DNA from: AC-69 sp044869895
GTDB lineage: Bacteria > Actinomycetota > UBA4738 > HRBIN12
Assembly (NCBI GenBank): GCA_044869895.1
Contig: JBIOXZ010000097.1
Location: 1 to 40,884 of the forward strand
Length of the DNA: 40,884 nucleotides
Direction of reading: 5' to 3'
In this document: positions 21,834-29,561 of the stretch, in pieces
Layout of the letters: every line of letters begins with the position of its first letter
How positions within the stretch are numbered: the stretch's first letter is position 1
The notes under the pieces: generated by a model
The model's input: only the letters and a program-made list of their open reading frames with translations
What the model was told of the DNA's origin: nothing
The model's database searches: none
Program-made: the position numbers and the translations under genes

Positions 21834-22841
21834 ATGCGGTTCGGCCTCGCGCTCCCTCACTACGATTTCTCGCTGCCCGGGGGGGAGCGGATCTCCTTCG
21901 ACGGGATGGCTGGGTTCGCGCACATGGCCGAGCGGTTGGGGTTCGATTCGGCCTGGGTCTCCGATCACTTCTTCCTGTCCCTGGCCCGGTACGGCGGCCC
22001 GCCGGACCTCCAGGGATCGTTGGAGGCGATGACCACGCTGGCGGGCCTGGCAGCCACGACCGAGCGCCTGCGCCTTGGGACCCTGGTGCTGGCCGCGCCG
22101 TTCCGCCACCCCGCCGTGCTGGCCAAGGCGGCGACCGCCGTGGACCTCTTCTCGGGGGGCAGGCTCGATCTCGGCATCGGCGCGGGATGGTACGAGAAGG
22201 AGTTCCGGGCATTCGGGTACGGGTTCGGGACGGTTGGGGAACGGTTCGGCGTCCTGGAGGAGACCCTCGAGGTCCTGGGCCAGTTGCTTCCCGGTGGCCC
22301 GGCGACGTTCCGGGGCCGGCACTTCCAGCTGCAGGAGGCGTTCAACCATCCGCCGCCGTCGCAGACCCCGCGTCCGCCGATCTGGCTCGGAGCAAAGGGC
22401 GGGGACCGTTCCCTGCGCCTGGCCGCGCGGCATGCCGACGGATGGAACACGGTGTGGCGATGGACGCCCGAGGCGTACGCCGATCGGGTCCGGCGGGCCC
22501 GGGAGGCCTGTGACGAGGAAGGGCGGGACCCTCGGTCGCTGCGACTCTCACTCGGCCTGTACACGGTGGTGGGTGAGGGGCACGAGGACGTCGTAGCCAG
22601 GTTCCGGACGCTCCAGAGCTGGATGCCGGGGGGCGCGCTCGATCGAGAGACGCTCGAGTCGTTCATGTCGGACACGCTGACCGGGACGCCCGACCAGGTA
22701 CTGGAGCGGGTGTCCCGGTTCGCCGAGCTCGGTGTGGAGGAGATTATCGTGGCGCCCGCGCCCATCCCCTTCGCCTTGCCCGACCCGTCCATCGTTGAGG
22801 TCTTCGCCGAGGCCGTGATGCCGAAGGCCCGCGAGCTCTAG
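21834..22841 (+). CDS. F420-dependent LLM-class (luciferase-like) oxidoreductase
   Basis: A 335-residue TIM-barrel flavin/F420 enzyme. Family marks: 'FDSAWVSDHFFL' near residue 40, 'LEAMTTLAGLAATTERLRLG', 'VDLFSGGRLDLGIGAGWYEKE' and 'LAARHADGWNTVW'. This combination is typical of actinobacterial F420-dependent LLM oxidoreductases, which transfer hydride between F420 and varied small substrates. ATG at 21834 abuts the stop of the nucleotidyltransferase gene, so the two are co-transcribed, and the HARE-HTH gene begins one base after its stop. The substrate cannot be named. Confidence 0.88.
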   Translation: MRFGLALPHYDFSLPGGERISFDGMAGFAHMAERLGFDSAWVSDHFFLSLARYGGPPDLQGSLEAMTTLAGLAATTERLRLGTLVLAAPFRHPAVLAKAATAVDLFSGGRLDLGIGAGWYEKEFRAFGYGFGTVGERFGVLEETLEVLGQLLPGGPATFRGRHFQLQEAFNHPPPSQTPRPPIWLGAKGGDRSLRLAARHADGWNTVWRWTPEAYADRVRRAREACDEEGRDPRSLRLSLGLYTVVGEGHEDVVARFRTLQSWMPGGALDRETLESFMSDTLTGTPDQVLERVSRFAELGVEEIIVAPAPIPFALPDPSIVEVFAEAVMPKAREL

Positions 22842-22842
22842 C

Positions 22843-23052
22843 TTGGAGTTCCTCGATGCCGCCGTGACTGTGCTTCGGGAGGAGGGGAAGCCGCTTCATT
22901 GGACGGTGGTCCAGGATCTGGCGTTGAAGCGCGGCTACCTGGATCCGTTCACCCAGCGGGACATCCGAAAGAACCTCCTGGCGGCGCTGGCAAGCGCCGC
23001 GAGGACCGGCGTCGTGGTGAAGGAGGACAGGGGGATCTACCGTCTGCCGTAA
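22843..23052 (+). CDS. Stand-alone HARE-HTH (HB1/ASXL-type) mini-protein
   Basis: A 69-residue protein that is almost entirely one HARE-HTH-like winged helix: 'AAVTVLREEGKPLHWTVVQD' is the helix/strand opening, 'DIRKNLLAALASAARTG' the central helices and 'VVVKEDRGIYRLP' the terminal wing. The fold is best known from RNA polymerase delta subunit, ASXL proteins and restriction or chromatin enzymes, where it contacts DNA. Here it has no partner domain. TTG at 22843 comes one base after the stop of the F420 oxidoreductase gene, so translation depends on coupling. The assignment rests on motif resemblance only; a DNA-binding or RNA polymerase-associated role is inferred. Confidence 0.6.
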   Translation: MEFLDAAVTVLREEGKPLHWTVVQDLALKRGYLDPFTQRDIRKNLLAALASAARTGVVVKEDRGIYRLP

Positions 23053-23076
23053 GGGTTCAGGCCGCCATCGACTGGT

Positions 23077-24069
23077 TCAGGGCCGGTAGACGACACCGGC
23101 GAAGCGCTCGAGCTTCTCGAACCGGTGCTCGGCGTCGACGTACCGGACGGTGCCAGACCGCGACCGCATCACCAGGGAATGAGTGATCGCGCCGTCCTCG
23201 GCATACCGCACCCCCCGGAGCAGCGAGCCGTCGGTGATCCCAGTGGCGGCGAAGAACACGTCCTCCCCGGCCACCAGGTCGTTCGTGGTGAGCACCTTGT
23301 CGATGTCGAAGCCGTCGTCCAGGAGCTTGCGGCGTTCCTCGTCGTCCCGTGGATACAGACGACTCTGGATCGCCCCCCCCAGGCACTTCAGCGCTGCGGC
23401 GGCGATGACGCCCTCCGGGGTTCCCCCGATGCCCAGCAGGAGGTCGATGCCAGACGATGGCCGGGCGGTGGCGATGGCCCCGGCAACGTCTCCATCGGTG
23501 ATGAGGTAGGCCCGCGCGCCGGCCTCCCGGACCCGGGCGATGATCTCCTTGTGTCGGTCCCGGTCCAGGATGACCACGCCGATCTCCTCGGGGCGGAGAC
23601 CTTTGGCCTTGGCCACCAGGCGAACGTTCTCCTCTGGTGACGCGGTCACGTCGATGACATCGCCCGCCTCTTGCCCGGCGGCCACCTTCTCCATGTAGAC
23701 CGCGGCGCCGGGGAAGAACATGCTGCCCCGCTCGGCCAGGGCGATGACCGCCAGCGCGTTCGGCTGGCCGGTGGCGGTGAGGCGGGTCCCGTCGATGGGA
23801 TCCACCGCGACGTCGACGGCGGGCCCACCTCCGTCGCCCACCTCCTCGCCGTTGTACAGCATCGGGGCCCGATCCTTCTCGCCCTCGCCGATCACCACCG
23901 TGCCGTGCATCGACACCGTGTCGATCATGCCCCGCATGGCGTCCACGGCGGCCTGATCGGCCGCCTCCTTGTCGCCCCGTCCCACCCACCGTCCCGCGGC
24001 GAGCGCGGCCGCCTCGGTCACGCGGACCAGCTCGAGCGCCAGGTTGCGATCCGGCTTCATCTTGGTCAT
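23077..24069 (-). CDS. glpX: Fructose-1,6-bisphosphatase, class II
   Basis: A 330-residue GlpX-type phosphatase that converts fructose 1,6-bisphosphate to fructose 6-phosphate in gluconeogenesis. Evidence: 'MHGTVVIGEGEKDRAPMLY', the metal-binding 'DVAVDPIDGTRLTA', 'DRDRHKEIIARVREAGARAY' and 'LLLGIGGTPEGVIAAAALKC', all in family order. ATG at 24069 is chosen because it overlaps the stop of the SDR gene as ATGA and has GGAGG at 24085-24081; an upstream GTG at 24081 would sit on the ribosome binding site. It ends the long glycerol/DHA gene run, where it would turn glycerol-derived triose into hexose. Confidence 0.95.
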   Translation of the reverse strand: MTKMKPDRNLALELVRVTEAAALAAGRWVGRGDKEAADQAAVDAMRGMIDTVSMHGTVVIGEGEKDRAPMLYNGEEVGDGGGPAVDVAVDPIDGTRLTATGQPNALAVIALAERGSMFFPGAAVYMEKVAAGQEAGDVIDVTASPEENVRLVAKAKGLRPEEIGVVILDRDRHKEIIARVREAGARAYLITDGDVAGAIATARPSSGIDLLLGIGGTPEGVIAAAALKCLGGAIQSRLYPRDDEERRKLLDDGFDIDKVLTTNDLVAGEDVFFAATGITDGSLLRGVRYAEDGAITHSLVMRSRSGTVRYVDAEHRFEKLERFAGVVYRP

Positions 24070-25151
24070 GGCGAGCGCCACCTCCGGGTGCCTGCGTCGG
24101 GCCTGGTCGGTTCGACCCCGAGGTCCCCATCGTACGCCGACCCCTCCGCATGGTGTCCCGGGATGCCATACCGCAAGAGGCCCTGAGCAACGAACCAGTC
24201 GACGGTCCGGCGGAGGGTCTCCTCGAGCGGCGTGTAGACCAGCCCCAGCTCCCGCGTCGCCTTCGATCCGTCGTACCGGTGACCGTGGAGGCCGGCCTTC
24301 ACGACCTCCCGGCAGACCGGCGGGGTCCGCCCCATGGCCCGGGCCGCCGCCTCCACCACGGCCGCGGCGGGCAGGACCGAGCGGCGGGGGACGAACCAGG
24401 TCCTCGAGGGCCGTCCGGTGACACCCCGGAGGACATCGAGGGCCCGGCGGACCCTGAGGTACGCCCCGGAGAGGATGTAGCGCTCTCCGGGACGACCGAG
24501 CTCGGCCGCCCGCACGTGCCCCAGGGCGCAGTCATCGACATCGACGAACGAGAGCCAGGCGTCGAAGGCCAGGGGCAGCCGGCCCCTGGCCGCGGCGAGC
24601 AGGAGCCCGGCGGTGCCCGCGGCGCGGCCTGGACCCTGCACCGACGAGGGATCGACGCACACCACCTCGAGCCCGAGTTCGGGCCCTCGTTCCAGGACCA
24701 GTCGTTCCGCCTGGAACTTGGATCGCTCGTAGGCCGTGAGGAACCACCCTCGATGTGCCGTGTCCTCACGCCCCACGACTCCTGCCGGCTCGCCGATGAC
24801 CGCCGCCGAGGACGTGTGCACGAATCGCCGAACGCCGGCGCGCGCCGCCGCCTCGAGGACGTTTCGGGTCCCTTCCACGTTGATCCGAACCAGCGGCGTC
24901 GGGTCGCGCAGGCAGGAGGCGTTCAGCCCGGCCGCGTGGAAGACCACCTCGCACCCAGTGGCCGCTCGGAGGATGGCGTCGGGTTCGACCACGTCACCGA
25001 GCGCCGGGCGCGCGCCCGCACTCGTGAGCGCTCCGGCGCTCGCCTCTGTACGCGAGAGCGCGACGACATCCCACCCCCGCCGGACCAGCGCGCGCACCAC
25101 GCCACCGCCCACGAAGCCGGTCCCGCCCGTCACCAGCGCGGTCCCGGGCAC
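24066..25151 (-). CDS. Extended-SDR NAD(P)-dependent epimerase/dehydratase-like protein
   Basis: A 361-residue Rossmann protein. The nucleotide-binding motif is 'LVTGGTGFVGGGVV' (GxxGxxG) at 6-19, and the catalytic YxxxK is in 'TAYERSKFQAERLV' with an upstream Ser pair 'HTSSAAVIG'. This is the extended SDR group that includes dihydroflavonol reductases, 3-beta-HSDs and sugar epimerases. The C-terminal 30 residues are polar and look disordered. GTG at 25151 lies 6 bases from the pgsA stop, and its own stop overlaps glpX. It is not a recognisable glycerol dehydrogenase (that enzyme belongs to other families), so its link to the glycerol genes is only positional. Confidence 0.85.
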   Translation of the reverse strand: MPGTALVTGGTGFVGGGVVRALVRRGWDVVALSRTEASAGALTSAGARPALGDVVEPDAILRAATGCEVVFHAAGLNASCLRDPTPLVRINVEGTRNVLEAAARAGVRRFVHTSSAAVIGEPAGVVGREDTAHRGWFLTAYERSKFQAERLVLERGPELGLEVVCVDPSSVQGPGRAAGTAGLLLAAARGRLPLAFDAWLSFVDVDDCALGHVRAAELGRPGERYILSGAYLRVRRALDVLRGVTGRPSRTWFVPRRSVLPAAAVVEAAARAMGRTPPVCREVVKAGLHGHRYDGSKATRELGLVYTPLEETLRRTVDWFVAQGLLRYGIPGHHAEGSAYDGDLGVEPTRPDAGTRRWRSP

Positions 25152-25157
25152 CGCCGG

Positions 25158-25730
25158 TCAGCCGCGGTCGAACGGGGACGCGTTCCCGGCGAACCGGGCC
25201 AGGTACTCCACCGCCGACGCGACCGTGATGGCCGCCGCGGCCAGCATGGCCCACTGGTCCACGTACAGAGGCCCGATCGTCGATCCGGCTCGAAGGATGG
25301 CCAGGATGATCGCCACGAACTGGACGTTCGCCTTCAGCTTTCCCCAGATCGACGTCCGCATGACCGTGCCGTCGGCGGCGACCACGCCCCGGAGGCCCAG
25401 GATCAGCAGCTCGCGCCCGACGATGATGGCGGCGATCCACGCGGATGCCCGGCCCACCGACACGAGCGCGATCAGGACCCCCGAGACGAGCAGCTTGTCG
25501 GCCGTCGTGTCCAGGAAGCCGCCGAGCGTCGTGGTCGCGGCCCACCGGCGGGCCAGGTAGCCGTCGAAGAAGTCCGTCGCGGCGGCGAAGGTGAACAGGG
25601 CGGCGGCAACCCCGTACGCGTGATCGAACGGGTCGGACAGGAGGAGCCACATCACGATCGGGACCAGGATCACCCGCAGGTACGTGAGCAGTCGAAGGAT
25701 CGATGCGGCCCGGGCTTCCCGTTCATCCAC
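25158..25730 (-). CDS. pgsA: CDP-diacylglycerol--glycerol-3-phosphate 3-phosphatidyltransferase
   Basis: A roughly 190-residue membrane enzyme that joins CDP-diacylglycerol and sn-glycerol 3-phosphate into phosphatidylglycerophosphate. The CDP-alcohol phosphotransferase motif is intact: 'DFFDGYLAR' followed by 'GGFLDTTADK' (D-x2-DG-x2-AR-x8-G-x3-D-x3-D). About five membrane helices; 'WGKLKANVQFVAIIL' matches the PgsA C-terminal half. GTG at 25730 is preferred (8-base overlap with the upstream stop); a TTG at 25766 would add 12 residues with no binding site. Placing this G3P-consuming enzyme among glycerol genes is functionally sensible. Confidence 0.9.
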   Translation of the reverse strand: MDEREARAASILRLLTYLRVILVPIVMWLLLSDPFDHAYGVAAALFTFAAATDFFDGYLARRWAATTTLGGFLDTTADKLLVSGVLIALVSVGRASAWIAAIIVGRELLILGLRGVVAADGTVMRTSIWGKLKANVQFVAIILAILRAGSTIGPLYVDQWAMLAAAAITVASAVEYLARFAGNASPFDRG

Positions 25731-28290
25731 TCGGCGTGACCCCCGGCTCGACGTGACCCCCGGCAACCCTAGCAGCGGCCTTGCCCGCCGCGGCCCGTAC
25801 GGCTTCGGCGGAATCGAGCGCGATGGCCCGGTCGGCCAGGGCTTGCGCCGATCCGAGGTCGGTCTCCCGAACCGCCCGCTTCACCCGTGGAACCGCGGGC
25901 GGCGCCGCCGACAGCTCCCGGACGCCCAACCCGACGAGGATGGGCACCGCGACCGGGTCACCCGCGATCTCCCCGCACACGCCGACCATCCGTCCATGCG
26001 ACGCGGCGCCCCGTGCCGTGATCCGGATGAGGCGAAGGACCGCCGGGTGCAGGGCGTCGGCGAAGCCGGCGACGCGTTCGTTGCCGCGCTCGGCCGCGAG
26101 CGTGTATTGCGTGAGGTCGTTCGTCCCGATCGAGAAGAAGTCGACGTCCGGTGCGAACACCTCGGCGGCGAGCGCCGCCCCCGGGACCTCCACCATGATC
26201 CCGACCTCGAGGTTCGACGGGACCCGGCCACCGGCGCCCTCGACCTCGTGTCGGGCTTCCTCCACGAGGGCGCTCGCTGCGCGGAGCTCTGCGAGCGAGG
26301 TCACCATGGGAAACATCACCTTCACCGGATGATCCGCCGCGACCCGAAGGATGGCCCGCAGCTGCGTCCGAAGCACGTCCGGGCGGGCCAGTCCGAGCCG
26401 GAGGCCGCGCAGGCCGAGGAACGGGTTCGCCTCCGGGGGCAACGGGAGATACGGGAGCGGCTTGTCCCCCCCGACGTCCAGGGTTCGAACGATCAGCGGA
26501 CGGCCCCCGAGCGGCTCCGCGATGCCCCGATACGCGGCTTCCTGCTCCTGCTCGCTCGGCATCGCGTCCCGGCCAATGAACAGGAACTCGGTTCGAAGCA
26601 GCCCGACGCCTTCGGCACCGGCATCCAGCGCGGCTTCCACGTCGGCGGGCTGGCCCACGTTGGCCAGCACTTCGATCGACGTTCCATCTCGCGTGGTTGC
26701 GGGGCGGGTCGCCTCGGCCCGGGCGGCGGCCTCCGAGGCCCGGAACGATGCTGCCCGGCGCTCCGCCTCGGCCACGTGCGCCGGGTCCGGGTCGGGGCGG
26801 ACCGTGCCTGCCTCGCCGTCGACGATCACGGTCGCTCCCTCGGCGATCTCCAGGACCCCCCGGCCCAACCCGACCACGGCGGGGATCCCGAGCGAGCGGG
26901 CCAGGATCGCCGAATGCGACGTGGGGCCGCCCAGTGCGGTGGCGATCCCCACCACGACCGCAGGGTCCAGTCCGGCGGTGTCGGCTGGGGTGAGGTCCAC
27001 GGCGATCAGCACGCCCCCGCCGGCGACCGACGGCCGGGCGCTCGCGCCCCCCAGCAGGTTGGCGAGCACCTGCGCACCAACCGCCTCGACGTCGGCCGCC
27101 CGCTCGCGAAGGTACGGGTCGTCCAGGGCTCGCCACGTCTCGGCCACCCGATCGACGGCCTCCTTCCATGCCTGACCCGCCCCCCGGCCTCCATCGAGGA
27201 TGACCGACCGGGCCGGCGCGATGAGCTCTTCGTCCTCCAGGAACAACAGGTGGGCGTCGAAGATCGCGGCGCTCTGCTCGTCGGCCCGGGCGGCGACCGT
27301 CGCGCGAGTGGCCGAGATCTCCACCCGCGTGGCATCGATCGCTGCCTCAAGGGCCGCCCACTCCTCCTTCGGCTCGCCGGCCGGCCCGGTCGGGACCTCG
27401 ATGTCCGGAGGCCGGAGGTGCCGGGCCGGACCCACGGCGACCCCCGGCGAGGCGGGCAAGCCTGACAGCAAGCCGTCGACCGCGACGAAGTCCTGTGCCT
27501 CGGCGGCCCCTGCGTCGCCCAGAGCCGCCGCGGAGACCTGGCTCTCGACGTCATCGCCGAACCGCTCGGCCGCAAGGGCCTCGATGGCGTCGATGGCCGC
27601 CTGGGCCTCCGGCCCCAACGCCACCACCTCGATCTGGTGGCCCTGGCGGACCCCCAGCGTGGCCACCGCATTCAGGCTCCTGGCGTTGGCCGGCCCCGCG
27701 CCGGTAGTGCGGTTGGTCACGCGGACGTCCGCGTCGAACCGCCCCGCGGTCTGGACGAACCGGGCGGCCGGCCTGGCGTGGAGCCCGAGCGGGTTCTCCA
27801 CCGAGAGCCGAACGCTCGTGTGCGGTCCGGCCGCCTCTCCAGCATCCGGAGCGGAGACCGAGTCGGCCGGCGACGGTGCCGGGGTCCCGAGATGCGCGGC
27901 CTTGGGCCCGAGTCCTCCCCGGGCCTCCTCGGCGACTTCTGGGAGCGACCTCCCCAGCCTGGCCGCAACCGCGGCGGCCACGGCACCCTCGACGAACGGC
28001 GCCTCGCACAGCATGATCCGCGCCCGTCGATCGGTCGGCAGCATGTCCAGGGCCATCTCCGCGGAGAGGACGGCGCTCCCCAGGTCCATCAGGACGAGCA
28101 CGCCGTCATCGGACCAGACGCGCTCGATGGCCCGCATGACGAGGACCGCATCGGTCCCCATCGGCCCGTCGGGCATGTCGAGGCCGCCCACCGGTTCCAG
28201 GCGGACGTCCGCCCCGCCCATCTCGCGCGCCAGCTCGGCCACTCCCTCGGCGACCTTCGCGCTGTGCGAGACCAGGACGATGCCGATCAC
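25723..28290 (-). CDS. DhaM-HPr-Enzyme I fusion (multiphosphoryl transfer protein)
   Basis: An 855-residue three-part PTS protein. Residues 1-130 are DhaM (EIIA-Man fold) with His9 in 'VLVSHSAKVAEG'. Residues 157-245 are HPr with His171 in 'GLHARPAARFV'. Residues 273-840 are full-length Enzyme I with His459 in 'GGPTSHSAILA' and Cys772 in 'GVCGEIAGD' of the PEP-binding domain. E. coli DhaM has the same first two domains but only a truncated Enzyme I, so this version can draw phosphate from PEP by itself and pass it to DhaL-bound ADP. GTG at 28290 has a weak GAGG site; a TAGGCT -10 overlaps the glpC stop. No sugar permease (EIIB/EIIC) is present in the window. Confidence 0.92.
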   Translation of the reverse strand: MIGIVLVSHSAKVAEGVAELAREMGGADVRLEPVGGLDMPDGPMGTDAVLVMRAIERVWSDDGVLVLMDLGSAVLSAEMALDMLPTDRRARIMLCEAPFVEGAVAAAVAARLGRSLPEVAEEARGGLGPKAAHLGTPAPSPADSVSAPDAGEAAGPHTSVRLSVENPLGLHARPAARFVQTAGRFDADVRVTNRTTGAGPANARSLNAVATLGVRQGHQIEVVALGPEAQAAIDAIEALAAERFGDDVESQVSAAALGDAGAAEAQDFVAVDGLLSGLPASPGVAVGPARHLRPPDIEVPTGPAGEPKEEWAALEAAIDATRVEISATRATVAARADEQSAAIFDAHLLFLEDEELIAPARSVILDGGRGAGQAWKEAVDRVAETWRALDDPYLRERAADVEAVGAQVLANLLGGASARPSVAGGGVLIAVDLTPADTAGLDPAVVVGIATALGGPTSHSAILARSLGIPAVVGLGRGVLEIAEGATVIVDGEAGTVRPDPDPAHVAEAERRAASFRASEAAARAEATRPATTRDGTSIEVLANVGQPADVEAALDAGAEGVGLLRTEFLFIGRDAMPSEQEQEAAYRGIAEPLGGRPLIVRTLDVGGDKPLPYLPLPPEANPFLGLRGLRLGLARPDVLRTQLRAILRVAADHPVKVMFPMVTSLAELRAASALVEEARHEVEGAGGRVPSNLEVGIMVEVPGAALAAEVFAPDVDFFSIGTNDLTQYTLAAERGNERVAGFADALHPAVLRLIRITARGAASHGRMVGVCGEIAGDPVAVPILVGLGVRELSAAPPAVPRVKRAVRETDLGSAQALADRAIALDSAEAVRAAAGKAAARVAGGHVEPGVTPSG

Positions 28291-28313
28291 GTGATCACCG
28301 GATCCTCGCCCGA

Positions 28314-28319
28314 AGCCTA
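28314..28319 (-). promoter_or_regulatory. Putative -10 element TAGGCT built on the glpC stop codon
   Basis: On the minus strand the TAG stop of glpC (28319-28317) is the first half of TAGGCT. Transcription would start about 17 bases before the GTG of the DhaM-HPr-EI gene, giving the downstream genes (PTS fusion, pgsA, SDR, glpX) a promoter of their own in addition to read-through from glpC. Confidence 0.35.
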
Positions 28320-29561
28320 CCGGCCGGTGGTAGGCGGGCCGCCCTCAGCCAATCCGTAGGCTCGGTACAGAAGCTCGACCGGATGGACGCAGGGGATCCC
28401 CGTCGCCCGGGTGATCTGCCACCGGCAAGTCTCGCTGTCGCACGCGGCGACCTCTGTCGCCATCTCCGTGACCTGACGGAACAGCGGAGCACCCACCTCC
28501 ATGGCGATGTCGTACTTCTCGGTCTTCAGTCCGTACGTCCCGGCCACGCCGCAGCACTCGACATCGCTGTCCACCACCTCGAGCCCGGGGATCAGGCCGA
28601 GAAGCTCGATCGCCGGCTTGCCGATACCGTGCCCTCGCTGTTGGCACGGCGCGTGGTAGGGGACTCGCATGTCGAGCGGCCGGAAGTCGGTTCGTAGGGC
28701 TCCCCGCTCGTGCAGATCCAGTAGGAACTCGCAGATGTCGAACATGTGAGCCGAGACCGTTCGGAGGTGCTCGTCGTCTTCCAGCTCGAGGATCTCGCGC
28801 GCCTCTCGCTTCAGCATCAGCCCGCAGCTGGTCGAGGTGGCCACGATGTCGTAGCCGCGCCGGGCATAGGGCTCGAGGTGCCGGGCGAGCTTGCGGACGT
28901 ACCGCCGCGCATCGTCGAACAGCCCGTTCGACTGCAGCGGCAGCCCGCAACAGTCCTGCCGGGGGACGATCACCCGGAAGCCGTTGTGTTCCAGGACGGC
29001 CACGGCCATCTGTCCCACCCGAGGCTCGAAGTGGTTCGCGCCGCATCCGTGGAAGTACACGACGGCCTGGGTGGCCCGCGTGAGCGGGGGGTGGCGGCGA
29101 GCCCACGACTGGAACGTCCGGCTGGCGAACGGCGGCATGGGCGCCTTCCGGTGGACCCGGAGGGTTCGCTCCAGCAGCCACCGGAACGCCCGGTTCATGA
29201 GGAAGAAGTTGGCGATGGGGGCGAGCGGCGTCCCCACCCTGCCCATGGCGCTCGGCCGGGCGATGATCCGGTCCCGGAGGGGGATCCCGCGCTGGGCCTT
29301 CATCTTCGCCCGGGCCTGGGAGTTGATCTCGGCGATCTTCACGCCCTGGGGACACACCGTGGTGCAGATCCCACATCCGGAGCAGTAGTCGAGGGACGCA
29401 TCGGGGGAGCCGTCGTCGGTGCGGAACCGCTCGAGCTGCGGCCCGACGTACTTCGGTCCGGGGAAGAGCGGCGTGACGTTCGAGACCGGGCAGAACGTCT
29501 CGCAGATCGTGCACTTCACGCAATGGTCCAGCGACCCCCGGACCCACTCCATCGTGTCCAT
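28317..29561 (-). CDS. glpC: Glycerol-3-phosphate dehydrogenase subunit C (Fe-S/CCG protein)
   Basis: A 414-residue membrane-associated electron carrier that links the GlpAB dehydrogenase to the quinone pool. Two 4Fe-4S ferredoxin motifs lie at the N-terminus: Cys14/17/20/24 and Cys60/63/66/70. Two CCG domains follow, with 'PRQDCCGLPLQ' and 'VECCGVAGTYG' as their cores. Length and order match GlpC of the anaerobic G3P dehydrogenase. ATG at 29561 shares one base with the stop of glpB (TGATG), so translation is coupled. In E. coli this complex serves fumarate or nitrate respiration. Confidence 0.92.
   Translation of the reverse strand: MDTMEWVRGSLDHCVKCTICETFCPVSNVTPLFPGPKYVGPQLERFRTDDGSPDASLDYCSGCGICTTVCPQGVKIAEINSQARAKMKAQRGIPLRDRIIARPSAMGRVGTPLAPIANFFLMNRAFRWLLERTLRVHRKAPMPPFASRTFQSWARRHPPLTRATQAVVYFHGCGANHFEPRVGQMAVAVLEHNGFRVIVPRQDCCGLPLQSNGLFDDARRYVRKLARHLEPYARRGYDIVATSTSCGLMLKREAREILELEDDEHLRTVSAHMFDICEFLLDLHERGALRTDFRPLDMRVPYHAPCQQRGHGIGKPAIELLGLIPGLEVVDSDVECCGVAGTYGLKTEKYDIAMEVGAPLFRQVTEMATEVAACDSETCRWQITRATGIPCVHPVELLYRAYGLAEGGPPTTGR

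Noticed and set aside
20472..22433. 653-codon open frame on the minus strand opposite the nucleotidyltransferase and F420 oxidoreductase
   Set aside because: Its product is rich in Arg, His, Gln and Pro with no recognisable domain, and it lies opposite two well-supported genes. Long antisense frames arise easily at this G+C content.
24066..25151. SDR gene as the missing glycerol dehydrogenase
   Set aside because: It has the extended SDR pattern of dihydroflavonol reductase/epimerase-like proteins; known glycerol dehydrogenases are iron- or zinc-dependent enzymes of another fold. Position alone is not enough.
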